A stretch of 64,000 bases of DNA from Pseudoflavonifractor sp. MSJ-30 (GTDB taxonomy: Bacteria; Bacillota; Clostridia; Oscillospirales; Oscillospiraceae): positions 124,001 through 188,000 of the forward strand of contig NZ_JAHLPU010000051.1 of assembly GCF_018918045.1 (NCBI RefSeq), in the 5' to 3' direction. Positions 35,336 to 43,471 of the stretch are shown one piece after another. Below the pieces are notes generated by a model. It searched no databases. It saw nothing but the letters and a program-made list of their open reading frames with translations, and was not told where the DNA came from. Position 1 is the first letter of the stretch. The number at the start of each line of letters is the position of its first letter. Position numbers and translations under genes: made by a program.

Positions 35336-37627
35336 ATGAACTTAAACGATGCAAAAAAGCGAATACAGGCTTATCTTTGTTCGAACAAAACCTGGCCTCT
35401 TCTTGTGGATGTCCAAACCAAATCAGACAAGTCAGAGATAATCGACTACTTTAAGGTCGGGGAAAACACTTTCCCTGATATTGAGAGCTTTTGTAACGAT
35501 GACGGCGATCTGAAGGTTGACGAACTCTATGCGGCTGTCTCAGCAAATGTCGGTAATACCTTTATTACAAATGTTACTGGTTTCCTAAAGCTTCATGGCG
35601 AGTTAGCAACAAAAAGAGCATTGAAAACATTAGCTACCAGTGGTATATCCGGCCATGTAGTTGTGCTTACATATCAGTGCAAAAGCTACTTGAAGTTTTC
35701 GGATCCTAGAATTGTAGAAAACGGTAGGGTGGTTATTGTTGACGGCGCGTCAGATACTACGCCGGTTATTTGTTTTGTTAATCCTTCCATTTCAGCTGCG
35801 TTTGCCGGGTGCTATTCGGGCCTACAGAAAATTGGGGCGATCGTTGAAAACTGCCCACAAAACACTGCATACATTTCGACGATGGCGCTTAAGGACAGTT
35901 TCCCTGAGTCTATTTATCATATCTCTCAGTTGAATAACGGATATGACATTTTGGTGAGAAATGATCCAAGAACAAAAAGTGTTCCTAACAGCTTTGGCAC
36001 GCCAGAGCAGTGGAATTATGCGCTTCAAAAAATGGGGCAAAACGGGAACTGGAGTCAGCTTATAGAGGGGGAGTTTGGCTCTGAGCTTAATCTCTGCCAT
36101 GCAATAGCATCATACCAGAAGTATGACGACAATAAAAAATGGCTGTATTTTATCGCATTGTCTATAAGCGGAGCAAAAGAGAACGAATATCTGCAAATGG
36201 TGATAGATTCTGTCTCGACAGAGAAAGAGCTGATTAAAACTATTTTTCGTTTGATTTTGACGGTTGATAAATCGAACGCTAAATTCGACCAGTTATATAG
36301 ACAGCGTAAGGATCTTCTAGGAGAACTTAAGGATTGCTTGTCAGAGATTGCAGAATATTGCAAAGTCCTTGCAACCAAGGGCGAAAATGCGATTTATTAT
36401 CTTACTGACTTAACGATTCTTGAGAAAGAAAGGGTAATTGCGTGGCTTAATGTCTATGGTCAAAAGTATGATACTCTGAAACTAATTTCTGTTTTAAAAA
36501 AAGTATTTCCGGATCTGGCGAGCTATTTGACAAAATTCCGCTTTAAAAATAAGTTACTTGACGATTATTTTGACGCATACAAGTATCAAAAAGTAGTTAA
36601 TCATATTCTCCCGTCCTTTGAGACGGTTGTTGATGAACAAGCCACAAAAATGGATTTTGTCACAGCATTAAAGCCCAGAGCGGCTATCGTTGAAAAACTT
36701 GATGTTACCAATTCTAGAGCATTTTTCCTTGATGCACTTGGTGTTGAATATCTTGGCTTTATTCAAGAAAAGTGTAGCGAGTATGGCTTATCTGCAGATG
36801 TATCCTGTGGGCGATGTGAATTGCCTTCAATTACCTCGCAAAACAAAGAATTTGTGGCTACACTTCAAAGCAAAGGGTGTGTTATAGCGGACATTAAGGA
36901 TCTTGACGATATCAAACATCATGGCGAAGATAGTTTTGACTATGAAAAAGAGAAAAATCCGATTTACCTTATTCGTGAGCTTGAAATTATTGATGAGCTT
37001 TTGAAAAAAATCCAAGCAAGTATTTTTAATGGCTCATATAAAAAGGCTATCATCATATCTGACCATGGTGCAAGTAGATTAGCCGTTTTACATGAAACGG
37101 AAAACATCTGGAGCATGGCCACATCTGGGGAACACTCTGGAAGATGTTGCCCAGTAAATGAATTGAATAGTAAACCAAATGCTGCAATCGAAGAAAACGG
37201 ATTTTGGGTTTTGGCTAACTACGATCGATTCAAAGGTGGACGAAAGGCAAATGTTGAAGTACATGGAGGAGCATCTTTGGAAGAGGTCGCTGTTCCAATT
37301 ATAGAAATTACACGGAAGCAAACTAATATTGAGGCATTTATTCTTGATTCGTCAAGGGTGATTACACTTGCCGCTAAAGAACATGCAGCGCCTCGGATAT
37401 ATGTTGGTGTAAAGAGCAATAGCATTGGTATTATGCTGAACGGGCAATATTATGATGCTTTAGCTACATCAGAACCATATATTTATTGCGTCGATCTGGC
37501 TGACTATACAAGAAAAGGAACTTATACGTTTGAAATTCTCAATGGGAATGACATTCTTGCTTCCGGTCAAAAGTTTGAAATCAAGAAAATGGGAATGTCG
37601 GAAAACGCAGGCCTATTCGATTTTTAA
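35336..37627 (+). CDS. pglZ: PglZ alkaline-phosphatase-superfamily protein
   Basis: PglZ is the signature protein of BREX. This 763-residue copy has FFLDALGVEY with Asp466, SDHG with Asp576 and His577, and HGGASLEEVAVP with His643, the metal-binding pattern of the alkaline phosphatase superfamily. The N-terminal half (1-440) is helical and specific to the family. A ggaggtcg ribosome site precedes the ATG. Its place between BrxC and BrxL is the usual order. Enzymatic substrate is not known for this type. Confidence 0.9.
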   Translation: MNLNDAKKRIQAYLCSNKTWPLLVDVQTKSDKSEIIDYFKVGENTFPDIESFCNDDGDLKVDELYAAVSANVGNTFITNVTGFLKLHGELATKRALKTLATSGISGHVVVLTYQCKSYLKFSDPRIVENGRVVIVDGASDTTPVICFVNPSISAAFAGCYSGLQKIGAIVENCPQNTAYISTMALKDSFPESIYHISQLNNGYDILVRNDPRTKSVPNSFGTPEQWNYALQKMGQNGNWSQLIEGEFGSELNLCHAIASYQKYDDNKKWLYFIALSISGAKENEYLQMVIDSVSTEKELIKTIFRLILTVDKSNAKFDQLYRQRKDLLGELKDCLSEIAEYCKVLATKGENAIYYLTDLTILEKERVIAWLNVYGQKYDTLKLISVLKKVFPDLASYLTKFRFKNKLLDDYFDAYKYQKVVNHILPSFETVVDEQATKMDFVTALKPRAAIVEKLDVTNSRAFFLDALGVEYLGFIQEKCSEYGLSADVSCGRCELPSITSQNKEFVATLQSKGCVIADIKDLDDIKHHGEDSFDYEKEKNPIYLIRELEIIDELLKKIQASIFNGSYKKAIIISDHGASRLAVLHETENIWSMATSGEHSGRCCPVNELNSKPNAAIEENGFWVLANYDRFKGGRKANVEVHGGASLEEVAVPIIEITRKQTNIEAFILDSSRVITLAAKEHAAPRIYVGVKSNSIGIMLNGQYYDALATSEPYIYCVDLADYTRKGTYTFEILNGNDILASGQKFEIKKMGMSENAGLFDF

Positions 37628-37644
37628 CTAAGGAGGAATAAAAA

Positions 37645-39078
37645 GTGACAAAACTGCGTGACTATTTTGATGAAATGGTCGTATACAAGGATCTCAGGAA
37701 TAACAGCTTTTTCTCTTCTTTAGGGCTTCCTGCTTTCTTGAGAGATTACCTTTTGAAGACTTTTAGCGATGAATATGGAAACTTTGACATGCAGCAGGTA
37801 TCTGCGTTTGTTAAAAAGTATATTCCCAAAAAAGAAGACTGGATGAGCATTAAGAACAGAATCGTCTATGAAAATCAGCAGGTTCAGCTCCTTACAAGAA
37901 TCTCTATAGATATTAATATCAAAACTGGCGAAATTTCATTTGCAATTCCGGATTTTGGCGTATCTGAAAAGGAGACGATGATTGAGCCTTCTATTTGGGA
38001 AACCTATAAAGACGAGCTCGTCAAAAATGGTGAAACATGGGGCATTATTAAACTCGGCTATCGTCCACCAGACGATACGGTTAAGCCTAGGCTCTCAGGT
38101 AAAATCAAACTCGTCGGTTTTAAGAACTTCTGCCCATATACCGTTGACCTTGATTATTATAAGGAAATGCGGTCCCATTTTACGATTGACGAATGGATTG
38201 ATGTTCTTCTTGGAGCCATCGATTATAATGCAGATGGATATGAGTCCGATCTGCAAAAACTGTCAATGTTAACCAGGCTCTTACCTTTTGTTGAAAAAAG
38301 AGTTAATCTAATTGAATTGGCCCCCAAAGGAACAGGAAAAAGCTATGTATTTGGTCATGTAAGCAAATATGGGCTTTTAGTTGACGGCGGAAAAATAACC
38401 AGAACTAAGATGTTCTATGATGCTAACCGCAGAAAACCTGGATATATTTGTGGTCCAGACTTTCTTGCAATAGATGAAGTGAAGCTTGTTAACTTTGGTG
38501 ACGAGAATGAAATGCGCTCTATACTGCAGGGATATTTGGAATACGGAACATTTAATGCAAACGGATATAATGGAGAGTCTGATGCGGGGGTCGTTTTCCT
38601 TGGCAACATAAAAGAGGAAAAGATGAATGAATATGAATACATGCTTGGTGAACTGCCAACATTGTTTCAAGAGACCGCATTGCTTGATCGCATTCATGGA
38701 TTTGTGAAGGGCTGGGATATCCCAAGAATGAACGATAGTTTGAAGGTTACAGGATGGGCATTGAACTCCGAGTATTTTTGTTCCATTCTACATGAGCTGA
38801 GAAACGATATGAGCTATAGCGCTATTGTCGAGAAGCTTGTAAAAGGACCAGATGATGCCGACACTCGAGACGCAAAAGCAATCAAGAAAATCGCAACTGC
38901 TTACCTTAAACTTCTTTTCCCAAATGTTCAGTCGGAAATGGATGTTGATAAGACAGAGTTTAGAGACTATTGCCTTATTCCTGCAATGAAGATGCGGCGC
39001 ATTATAAAACTGCAGCAAGGATTCATAGATACAGAATACAAGGGTAAGGATGTTCCGTTCTTTACGGTGGATGACTAA
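37645..39078 (+). CDS. brxL: BrxL-like AAA ATPase (short form)
   Basis: The protein starts at GTG after aaggagg and shows the N-terminal BrxL region (DYFDEMVVYKDLRNN), Walker A PKGTGKSYV with Lys232, and Walker B FLAIDEV with Asp277-Glu278. It later has the arginine-rich QETALLDRIHGF segment typical of BrxL. Type 1 BrxL is about 650-700 residues with a Lon-protease-like C-terminus. This one is 477 residues and shows no such domain. BrxL is an AAA+ DNA-binding ring needed for phage exclusion in other BREX types. It overlaps nothing and precedes the small CxxC gene by one base. Confidence 0.87.
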   Translation: MTKLRDYFDEMVVYKDLRNNSFFSSLGLPAFLRDYLLKTFSDEYGNFDMQQVSAFVKKYIPKKEDWMSIKNRIVYENQQVQLLTRISIDINIKTGEISFAIPDFGVSEKETMIEPSIWETYKDELVKNGETWGIIKLGYRPPDDTVKPRLSGKIKLVGFKNFCPYTVDLDYYKEMRSHFTIDEWIDVLLGAIDYNADGYESDLQKLSMLTRLLPFVEKRVNLIELAPKGTGKSYVFGHVSKYGLLVDGGKITRTKMFYDANRRKPGYICGPDFLAIDEVKLVNFGDENEMRSILQGYLEYGTFNANGYNGESDAGVVFLGNIKEEKMNEYEYMLGELPTLFQETALLDRIHGFVKGWDIPRMNDSLKVTGWALNSEYFCSILHELRNDMSYSAIVEKLVKGPDDADTRDAKAIKKIATAYLKLLFPNVQSEMDVDKTEFRDYCLIPAMKMRRIIKLQQGFIDTEYKGKDVPFFTVDD

Positions 39079-39079
39079 A

Positions 39080-39277
39080 ATGGGAAAAGAATGTATTGCG
39101 TGTGGTAAAAAGCCATTGGATAAAGACACCATAGGAATAAACAAAAAGATGTTGGGCAAAGACATAACAAATTTCTACTGTATGGATTGCCTTGCAGACT
39201 ATTTGGGTTGCACAGTGGACGAACTATTGGAAAAAATTGAAGAGTTTAAAGAAGAAGGCTGCACCCTCTTCAAGTGA
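39080..39277 (+). CDS. Small double-CxxC protein
   Basis: The 65-residue protein has CIACGKK near the start and CMDC in the middle, a zinc-ribbon or rubredoxin-like cysteine pair, followed by an acidic helix (DELLEKIEEFKEEG) and a final Cys in GCTLFK. The ATG at 39080 begins one base after the brxL stop. It lies ten bases before the cysteine desulfurase. It may bind metal or carry sulfur between the desulfurase and BrxP; this rests on position and the cysteines only. Confidence 0.65.
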   Translation: MGKECIACGKKPLDKDTIGINKKMLGKDITNFYCMDCLADYLGCTVDELLEKIEEFKEEGCTLFK

Positions 39278-39287
39278 GGAAACACCT

Positions 39288-40415
39288 ATGAAGCAATTTA
39301 TCTATGCCGATAATGCGGCCACAACAAAACTGAATAAAGAAGCTTTCAACGCGATGATCCCGTGGCTGACAGATGAGTATGGTAATGCTTCACAGCCATA
39401 TGCATTTGCACGAAAACCCAAAAAAGCACTTGCTGAATCACGAAAAATAATTGCTAAGTGCATCAACGCTCTCCCTGAGGAGATTTACTTCACCTCTGGG
39501 GGAACGGAAAGTGACAATTGGGCTATAAAAGGATCTGCATCTTCGGACCCAGATAAGCGTGCAACTATTACTTCGGCAATAGAACATCATGCTCTCTTAA
39601 ATGCTTGCGCATCAATAGAACGGCATGGTTATCCAGTAACTTACTTATCTCCTGATTCGGAAGGAACGGTGGATCCGGAACAGCTAAGCGCCGTAATTAC
39701 CGATAGAACAAGGCTTGTTTCTATCATGTTCTCAAACAATGAGATAGGAACGATCGAGCCGATTGCAGAATTGGCTCGAATCGCCCATTCCCATGGTGCA
39801 ATTTTTCATACTGATGCAGTTCAGGCAATTGCACATACTCCCATAGATGTGAAGGCGATGGGTATTGATATGCTCTCGGCATCAGCGCACAAATTTAATG
39901 GTCCTAAAGGCGTTGGATTTCTTTATATCCGAAAAGGCGTTGAATTGAGGCCTCTTAACGATGGCGGTGCTCAAGAATTCGGAATGCGTGCCGGAACTGA
40001 AAATGTTGCTTCTATCGTGGGTATGGCAAAAGCACTTGAAATCAGCTGTTCCACTTTGAACGAAAATGCTGAGCATGTACTAAAACTTGAACATGCCCTG
40101 CTTGAACGCTTAAAGGAATCGGGGCTCGATTTTGTGAGAAACGGTGCCCGGAATCACATTCCCGGGAATATCAGCGTGTCATTCAAAGATGCAGACGGAG
40201 AGGCAATTCTTCATCGTTTGGACTTGATGGGAATATGTGTATCAACTGGTTCTGCATGCGATAGTGTTAGTACGCAAATCTCCCATGTCTTAAAGGCAAT
40301 CAAACTGGAAGATAATTATGCTAGGGGAACGATTCGGATTTCATTTGGCAAAGAAAACACTTTTGAAGAAGCGAATATAATTGCAGAATCTCTGATTAGA
40401 ATTCTGAAAAAATGA
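39288..40415 (+). CDS. Cysteine desulfurase (IscS/NifS/DndA type)
   Basis: The 375-residue protein begins with FIYADNAATT and has TSGGTESDNWAIKG, the PLP lysine Lys202 in SAHKFNGPKG and the active Cys324 in STGSACDS. This short-loop class I type fits IscS/NifS and DndA. It takes sulfur from cysteine to form a persulfide used in Fe-S clusters, thiolated RNA or DNA phosphorothioation. I placed the start at ATG 39288 after gtgagga. Its position in the island, after BrxL and the CxxC protein, points to a dedicated sulfur supply for BrxP. Confidence 0.9.
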   Translation: MKQFIYADNAATTKLNKEAFNAMIPWLTDEYGNASQPYAFARKPKKALAESRKIIAKCINALPEEIYFTSGGTESDNWAIKGSASSDPDKRATITSAIEHHALLNACASIERHGYPVTYLSPDSEGTVDPEQLSAVITDRTRLVSIMFSNNEIGTIEPIAELARIAHSHGAIFHTDAVQAIAHTPIDVKAMGIDMLSASAHKFNGPKGVGFLYIRKGVELRPLNDGGAQEFGMRAGTENVASIVGMAKALEISCSTLNENAEHVLKLEHALLERLKESGLDFVRNGARNHIPGNISVSFKDADGEAILHRLDLMGICVSTGSACDSVSTQISHVLKAIKLEDNYARGTIRISFGKENTFEEANIIAESLIRILKK

Positions 40416-40425
40416 AAGGCGAAAT

Positions 40426-41403
40426 ATGGATATAGATGCAAAGCTCAGACCTTTATTTCTCCTTCAAATTCTAAAAGAGCGTACAGATGAAGACAACTAT
40501 CTGACCACTACTCAGCTTTGCGATATTTTAAAGCGAGAATATGGTCTTGACACTCATCGAACAACGCTAAAAAGTGACATTGAAGTTCTGCAGCGGGCGG
40601 GTTACTCTATCGATGAGCGCCGGTCTACACAGAACCAGTATCGCTTTATTGAGAGAGAATTTGAAGTCGCCGAGCTGAAAACGATAATTGATGCTGTTGC
40701 ATCATCGAAGTTTATTGCAGAAGGAAAAAGCAATGAACTTATCAAGAAACTCACATCCCTTGCTGGCAGCCACAAAGCAAGAGAGTTAAAGAGAAATGTG
40801 ATCGTAGACGGGCGAGGCAAGATTGAGAATAAGCAGATACTTTATATTATTGATGCGATAAATGATGCAATTAACCAGCGAAAAAAGATTTCCTTTCAAA
40901 AGATTGAGTATAATATTAAGAAGGAACGCATCCTGCACCATGGCGGAGAGCGCTATACATTTAGCCCGTACTCGCTTGTATGGGATGGGGATAACTATTA
41001 TATTGTAGGCTATTCTGACAAGTACCAGGCCATTGGCAGCCATAGAGTAGATCGAATTGCGGCGTGCCCATGCATCTTGGATGAATCAGCCGTGCCTCAA
41101 CCTGTTGGTTTTGATGTAAGCAAATATATTAAAACGACATTCAGAATGTATAACGCTCCTCGTGCTGAAGTTGAATTACTTTGCGATAACAGCGTAATGG
41201 ATGCAATCATAGACCGATTCGGTCCAGATGTTCAAACCTATGCCGGGGATCTTCAAAACTTCCGTGTAATCGAGGAAATTGCTGTGGGAAAAGTCTTTTT
41301 CAACTGGATATTTGGTTTTGAAGGGAAAGTACGAATCAAGGGGCCTGAAAGCGTTAAAAAGCAATACAGGGAAATGGTAATGTCGGCAATGAACTTGGTA
41401 TGA
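40426..41403 (+). CDS. WYL-domain transcription regulator
   Basis: Residues 1-80 form a winged helix (LTTTQLCDILKREYGLDTH and RTTLKSDIEVLQRAGY). The middle (about 135-230) is the WYL domain, with ERYTFSPYSLVWDGDNYYIVG and HRVDRI segments. The C-terminal region is the WCX extension. WYL proteins regulate many defence islands, including BREX, and sense ligands. This 325-residue length is usual. It is the last gene of the run, eleven bases after the desulfurase, followed by a terminator. It probably controls the island; the binding site is unknown. Confidence 0.88.
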   Translation: MDIDAKLRPLFLLQILKERTDEDNYLTTTQLCDILKREYGLDTHRTTLKSDIEVLQRAGYSIDERRSTQNQYRFIEREFEVAELKTIIDAVASSKFIAEGKSNELIKKLTSLAGSHKARELKRNVIVDGRGKIENKQILYIIDAINDAINQRKKISFQKIEYNIKKERILHHGGERYTFSPYSLVWDGDNYYIVGYSDKYQAIGSHRVDRIAACPCILDESAVPQPVGFDVSKYIKTTFRMYNAPRAEVELLCDNSVMDAIIDRFGPDVQTYAGDLQNFRVIEEIAVGKVFFNWIFGFEGKVRIKGPESVKKQYREMVMSAMNLV

Positions 41404-41501
41404 TAGATAATGTCCCATGAGTAATTACCACTGTCGAACAAGCAAGAATTAGGCGAGGTGTTCGCTGTAAGCGACATCTTGACGGTAAGACCAATTCAAA
41501 T

Positions 41502-41550
41502 ATGCAATAGGAGTGACACCATGCGGTCGCCCCTATTGCATTTCTTTTTT
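41502..41550 (+). terminator. Rho-independent terminator closing the BREX island
   Basis: ATGCAATAGG (41502-41511) pairs with CCTATTGCAT (41532-41541) with a 20-base loop, followed by TTCTTTTTTT. Its 3' arm contains the -35 of the next promoter. Confidence 0.8.
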
Positions 41551-41589
41551 TGCCTGAGTATAATAACATTATGGGATTTCAAATCCCAT
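41536..41589 (+). promoter_or_regulatory. Promoter and palindromic operator of the LexA-like gene
   Basis: TTGCAT (41536-41541) and TATAAT (41559-41564) are separated by 17 bases. The predicted start lies within a perfect palindrome ATGGGATTT-C-AAATCCCAT (41571-41589), ideally placed for repression. The -35 lies within the terminator stem of the upstream operon. The LexA-like protein is the likely self-regulator. Confidence 0.7.
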
Positions 41590-41609
41590 ATAGAAACAGA
41601 GGTGCTGAT

Positions 41610-42224
41610 ATGAGAACAAAGAATCAAGAGACTCTGGACAGGATATTGAAGTTCGTCAACAAGTATTATCAGGAGCATCACAGCTCTCCTACGATCAACG
41701 ATGTTGCTGAAGGTGTCGGCGTTGCCAGATCCACTACACATCGCTACCTTCAGGAGCTGAGTGATCGCAACCTGATTGACTACAGCAGAGGTATCTTGTC
41801 TGCTCCCCAGAGCGCCAAAATGAAAACGGCCTATGTATCCGCCCCGTTAGTAGGTTCTATTCGCTGCGGCAATCCGGAGGATGAGGAAGAGTCGATTGAG
41901 GAGTATGTCAGCCTCCCGGTCTCTATGTTTGGCAAAGGAGATTTCTACATTCTCCGTGCCAAAGGCGATTCCATGGTGGATGCCGGAATCGATGAGGACG
42001 ATCTGCTTGTTATCGAGCGTAATTGCCCTGCTCTCGAAGGGGATATAGTCGTTGCGCTGGATGAAGACAACCAGAATACGCTGAAGCGATATGCCGGCTA
42101 CGACGAGGACAGTGGGTATTACATCCTCGAATACGAAAACGAGGAGCAGTACCCAGGCAAGACCATAAAGCTGAGAAGCTTTCAGGTACAAGGCGTTGCT
42201 CGGCACGTAATAAAATCACTCTAA
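41610..42224 (+). CDS. LexA-like repressor with S24-type autoprotease
   Basis: The 204-residue protein has an N-terminal winged helix (DRILKFVNKYYQEHHSSPTI and VARSTTHRYLQEL), a hinge and a serine-lysine protease domain with Ser121 in GDSMVDAG and Lys159 in NTLKRY. The cleavage site usual in LexA is Ala-Gly; here the matching place reads CGNP (Cys-Gly). It may sense DNA damage and start ICE excision. The ATG at 41610 is preceded by gaggtg. The palindrome just upstream suits autoregulation. Confidence 0.85.
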   Translation: MRTKNQETLDRILKFVNKYYQEHHSSPTINDVAEGVGVARSTTHRYLQELSDRNLIDYSRGILSAPQSAKMKTAYVSAPLVGSIRCGNPEDEEESIEEYVSLPVSMFGKGDFYILRAKGDSMVDAGIDEDDLLVIERNCPALEGDIVVALDEDNQNTLKRYAGYDEDSGYYILEYENEEQYPGKTIKLRSFQVQGVARHVIKSL

Positions 42225-42258
42225 ACAATAATCTTGATTCGATGGGAGATGTGTTGTT

Positions 42259-42456
42259 TTGAATGCAAAAGATGTGAAATGCCCCATTTGCGGCACAGTC
42301 AACAGGAGTCTCGATTTAGATGAGACCGACGGATGGATGGAATGTGAGAGCTGCCATAATGCCGTTCAGATATTGGCGTACGCTAAAACCAAGCGCGTTC
42401 CGGTATATCAGATGGCAGATTGCAATCTCCTCGTTCCGTTGAGCAAGAAAAGATAG
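42259..42456 (+). CDS. Zinc-ribbon small protein
   Basis: The 65-residue protein starts at TTG after gggagatg and shows CPICGTVN and CESCHN, two CxxC pairs of a zinc ribbon, and a basic tail. It follows the LexA-like gene by 34 bases and precedes another zinc-ribbon gene. No specific function was recognised; such small proteins are common in ICE regulatory regions. Confidence 0.6.
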   Translation: MNAKDVKCPICGTVNRSLDLDETDGWMECESCHNAVQILAYAKTKRVPVYQMADCNLLVPLSKKR

Positions 42457-42469
42457 AAGGAGAATGGCG

Positions 42470-42682
42470 ATGCTGGAGGATTGGACGATTTACTCTTGGT
42501 ATTGCCCAAACTGTAAGACGCAGGTAGCGGGGCTAAAAAACAAGAAAAATCAAATCAGAGTTATTTGCACAAAGTGCGGCGTTGAAATGGTTCGCACAGT
42601 TGTGAGCAGGCGGCATGATGTGATTGATATGTACGCACCGGCAGGAATGGAACATAGCGACTTGGAATTGAGGGAGTATTGA
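42470..42682 (+). CDS. Second zinc-ribbon small protein
   Basis: This 70-residue protein begins at ATG 42470, 7 bases after aaggag; an ATG at 42464 is too close to the ribosome site. CPNCKTQV and CTKCGVEM make up a zinc ribbon. Its order behind the other zinc-ribbon protein suggests a small operon with the LexA-like gene. Function is unknown. Confidence 0.6.
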   Translation: MLEDWTIYSWYCPNCKTQVAGLKNKKNQIRVICTKCGVEMVRTVVSRRHDVIDMYAPAGMEHSDLELREY

Positions 42683-42683
42683 T

Positions 42684-42926
42684 ATGACGATGTTAGAGGC
42701 TTTTGTGAAAGAGCGCAACGAAGCGCTGTTCAGCCTTGACCGCGAAAAGATCGAGGCATACATGATCAAGTATGGAGAAACGGAGATCACCCAGACCCCC
42801 GATAATGTTTTCTGGGCATCCGTGTACAAGGCCATTTGCGGTGTCAAGGACGCACCGGAAGCCATTGTAAGCAAGGCAAAGGCATGGCTGCACGAGCACG
42901 GCATGAGCCCTAATCTGGCGGGGTGA
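42684..42926 (+). CDS. Small helical protein of unknown function
   Basis: The ATG at 42684, after gaggga, gives an 80-residue, mostly helical protein with EAFVKERNEALFSLDREKIEAYMIKYGE at its N-terminus and no cysteine cluster. It begins one base after the preceding gene. I do not recognise it. It ends a four-gene set that starts with the LexA-like gene. Confidence 0.55.
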   Translation: MTMLEAFVKERNEALFSLDREKIEAYMIKYGETEITQTPDNVFWASVYKAICGVKDAPEAIVSKAKAWLHEHGMSPNLAG

Positions 42927-43168
42927 TAATCCTCACTTGATCTGCTTGAAGATCATCGAAGCGAGTTTCTATAACAACTGAATCAACGACATCACAACGG
43001 AACGGTCGGGCTGAAACAGGGCCGCATTAAATCCGCTTCCAGGTCACTTGATCGTGGGCAGCAGCCCGAACATGAACCGGTAGTTATTCCAGACATACGT
43101 GAGAGGCCACCGGCAAGGTAAGACACTATAGTTCTATCTATAGGTCTGCCTTGTCGGTGGCCTTTTTT
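42927..43168 (+). ncRNA. Candidate structured RNA ending in a strong terminator
   Basis: The gap contains stacked inverted repeats: TGATCT/AGATCA (42938-42943, 42950-42955), CGGGCTG/CAGCCCG (43007-43013, 43062-43068) with outer CGGT/ACCG (43003-43006, 43076-43079), and a 15-base stem AGGCCACCGGCAAGG (43104-43118) with CCTTGTCGGTGGCCT (43149-43163) followed by seven T. The 9-base word CACTTGATC occurs at both 42934 and 43045. No protein frame is likely. It may be a regulatory leader or small RNA; the family was not recognised. Confidence 0.4.
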
Positions 43169-43313
43169 TGTTTTTTACCGACATCACAAATACATATTCG
43201 CAGCCTGAAGTACAAGGGCCAAGGATACAAATACGCTGATTTCAAACTCTTTTGAAAAAGCAGTATGGGTACCCTTAGATTTCTGCGCCCTTTTTCAGGC
43301 AGGCAGCATCGGG

Positions 43314-43372
43314 AGTCCTTTTCGCCAGCGTAGTTGTGTCCTTTGGACCGCAGCAGGCGGAAAGGACTTTTT
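43314..43372 (+). terminator. Second strong terminator upstream of the sigma-like gene
   Basis: AGTCCTTTTCGCC (43314-43326) pairs with GGCGGAAAGGACT (43356-43368) with one G-T pair, and an inner GTCC/GGAC hairpin (43338-43341, 43345-43348) is nested within. A T run follows. It stands before the RBS hairpin. Confidence 0.75.
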
Positions 43373-43410
43373 ATGTGCGACCAGTGGCTCTGCTATATCG
43401 CTGAATACCC

Positions 43411-43471
43411 GTGATCTCCGAATTTTTGACTTTCACCCAAATTCAAAAATTCAAAGGAGATCACAGTAATG
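43411..43471 (+). promoter_or_regulatory. Hairpin sequestering the ribosome site of the sigma-like gene
   Basis: GTGATCTCC (43411-43419) pairs with GGAGATCAC (43456-43464), and GAATTTTTGA (43420-43429) with TCAAAAATTC (43443-43452), interrupted only by an AAA bulge. The ribosome site (aaaggag) lies in the 3' arm and bulge, nine bases before the ATG. The 19-pair stem should block translation unless opened. Confidence 0.75.

Larger units (their letters stand above)
25266..41550 (+). other. Type 4 BREX-like defence island
   Basis: Nine genes in one direction: Xre regulator, unknown 1036-residue protein, brxP, brxC, pglZ, brxL, small CxxC protein, cysteine desulfurase and WYL regulator. The four central genes are the set and order of type 4 BREX, which has a phosphoadenosine-phosphosulfate-reductase-type gene and lacks the methyltransferase pglX. 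Spacings are 5-15 bases within the run. The DNA is visibly richer in A/T than the transfer genes on the left. Terminators stand at both ends (25162-25200 and 41502-41550), so the island looks like an inserted cargo unit. Confidence 0.85.

Noticed and set aside
37645-39078. BrxL as a broken gene.
   Set aside because: The frame is intact with both Walker motifs and a gene starting one base later; short BrxL may be normal for this type.
28690-40415. A standard Dnd (dndABCDE) phosphorothioation system.
   Set aside because: DndB, DndD and DndE are absent, while PglZ, BrxC and BrxL are clear; only the sulfur genes are shared.
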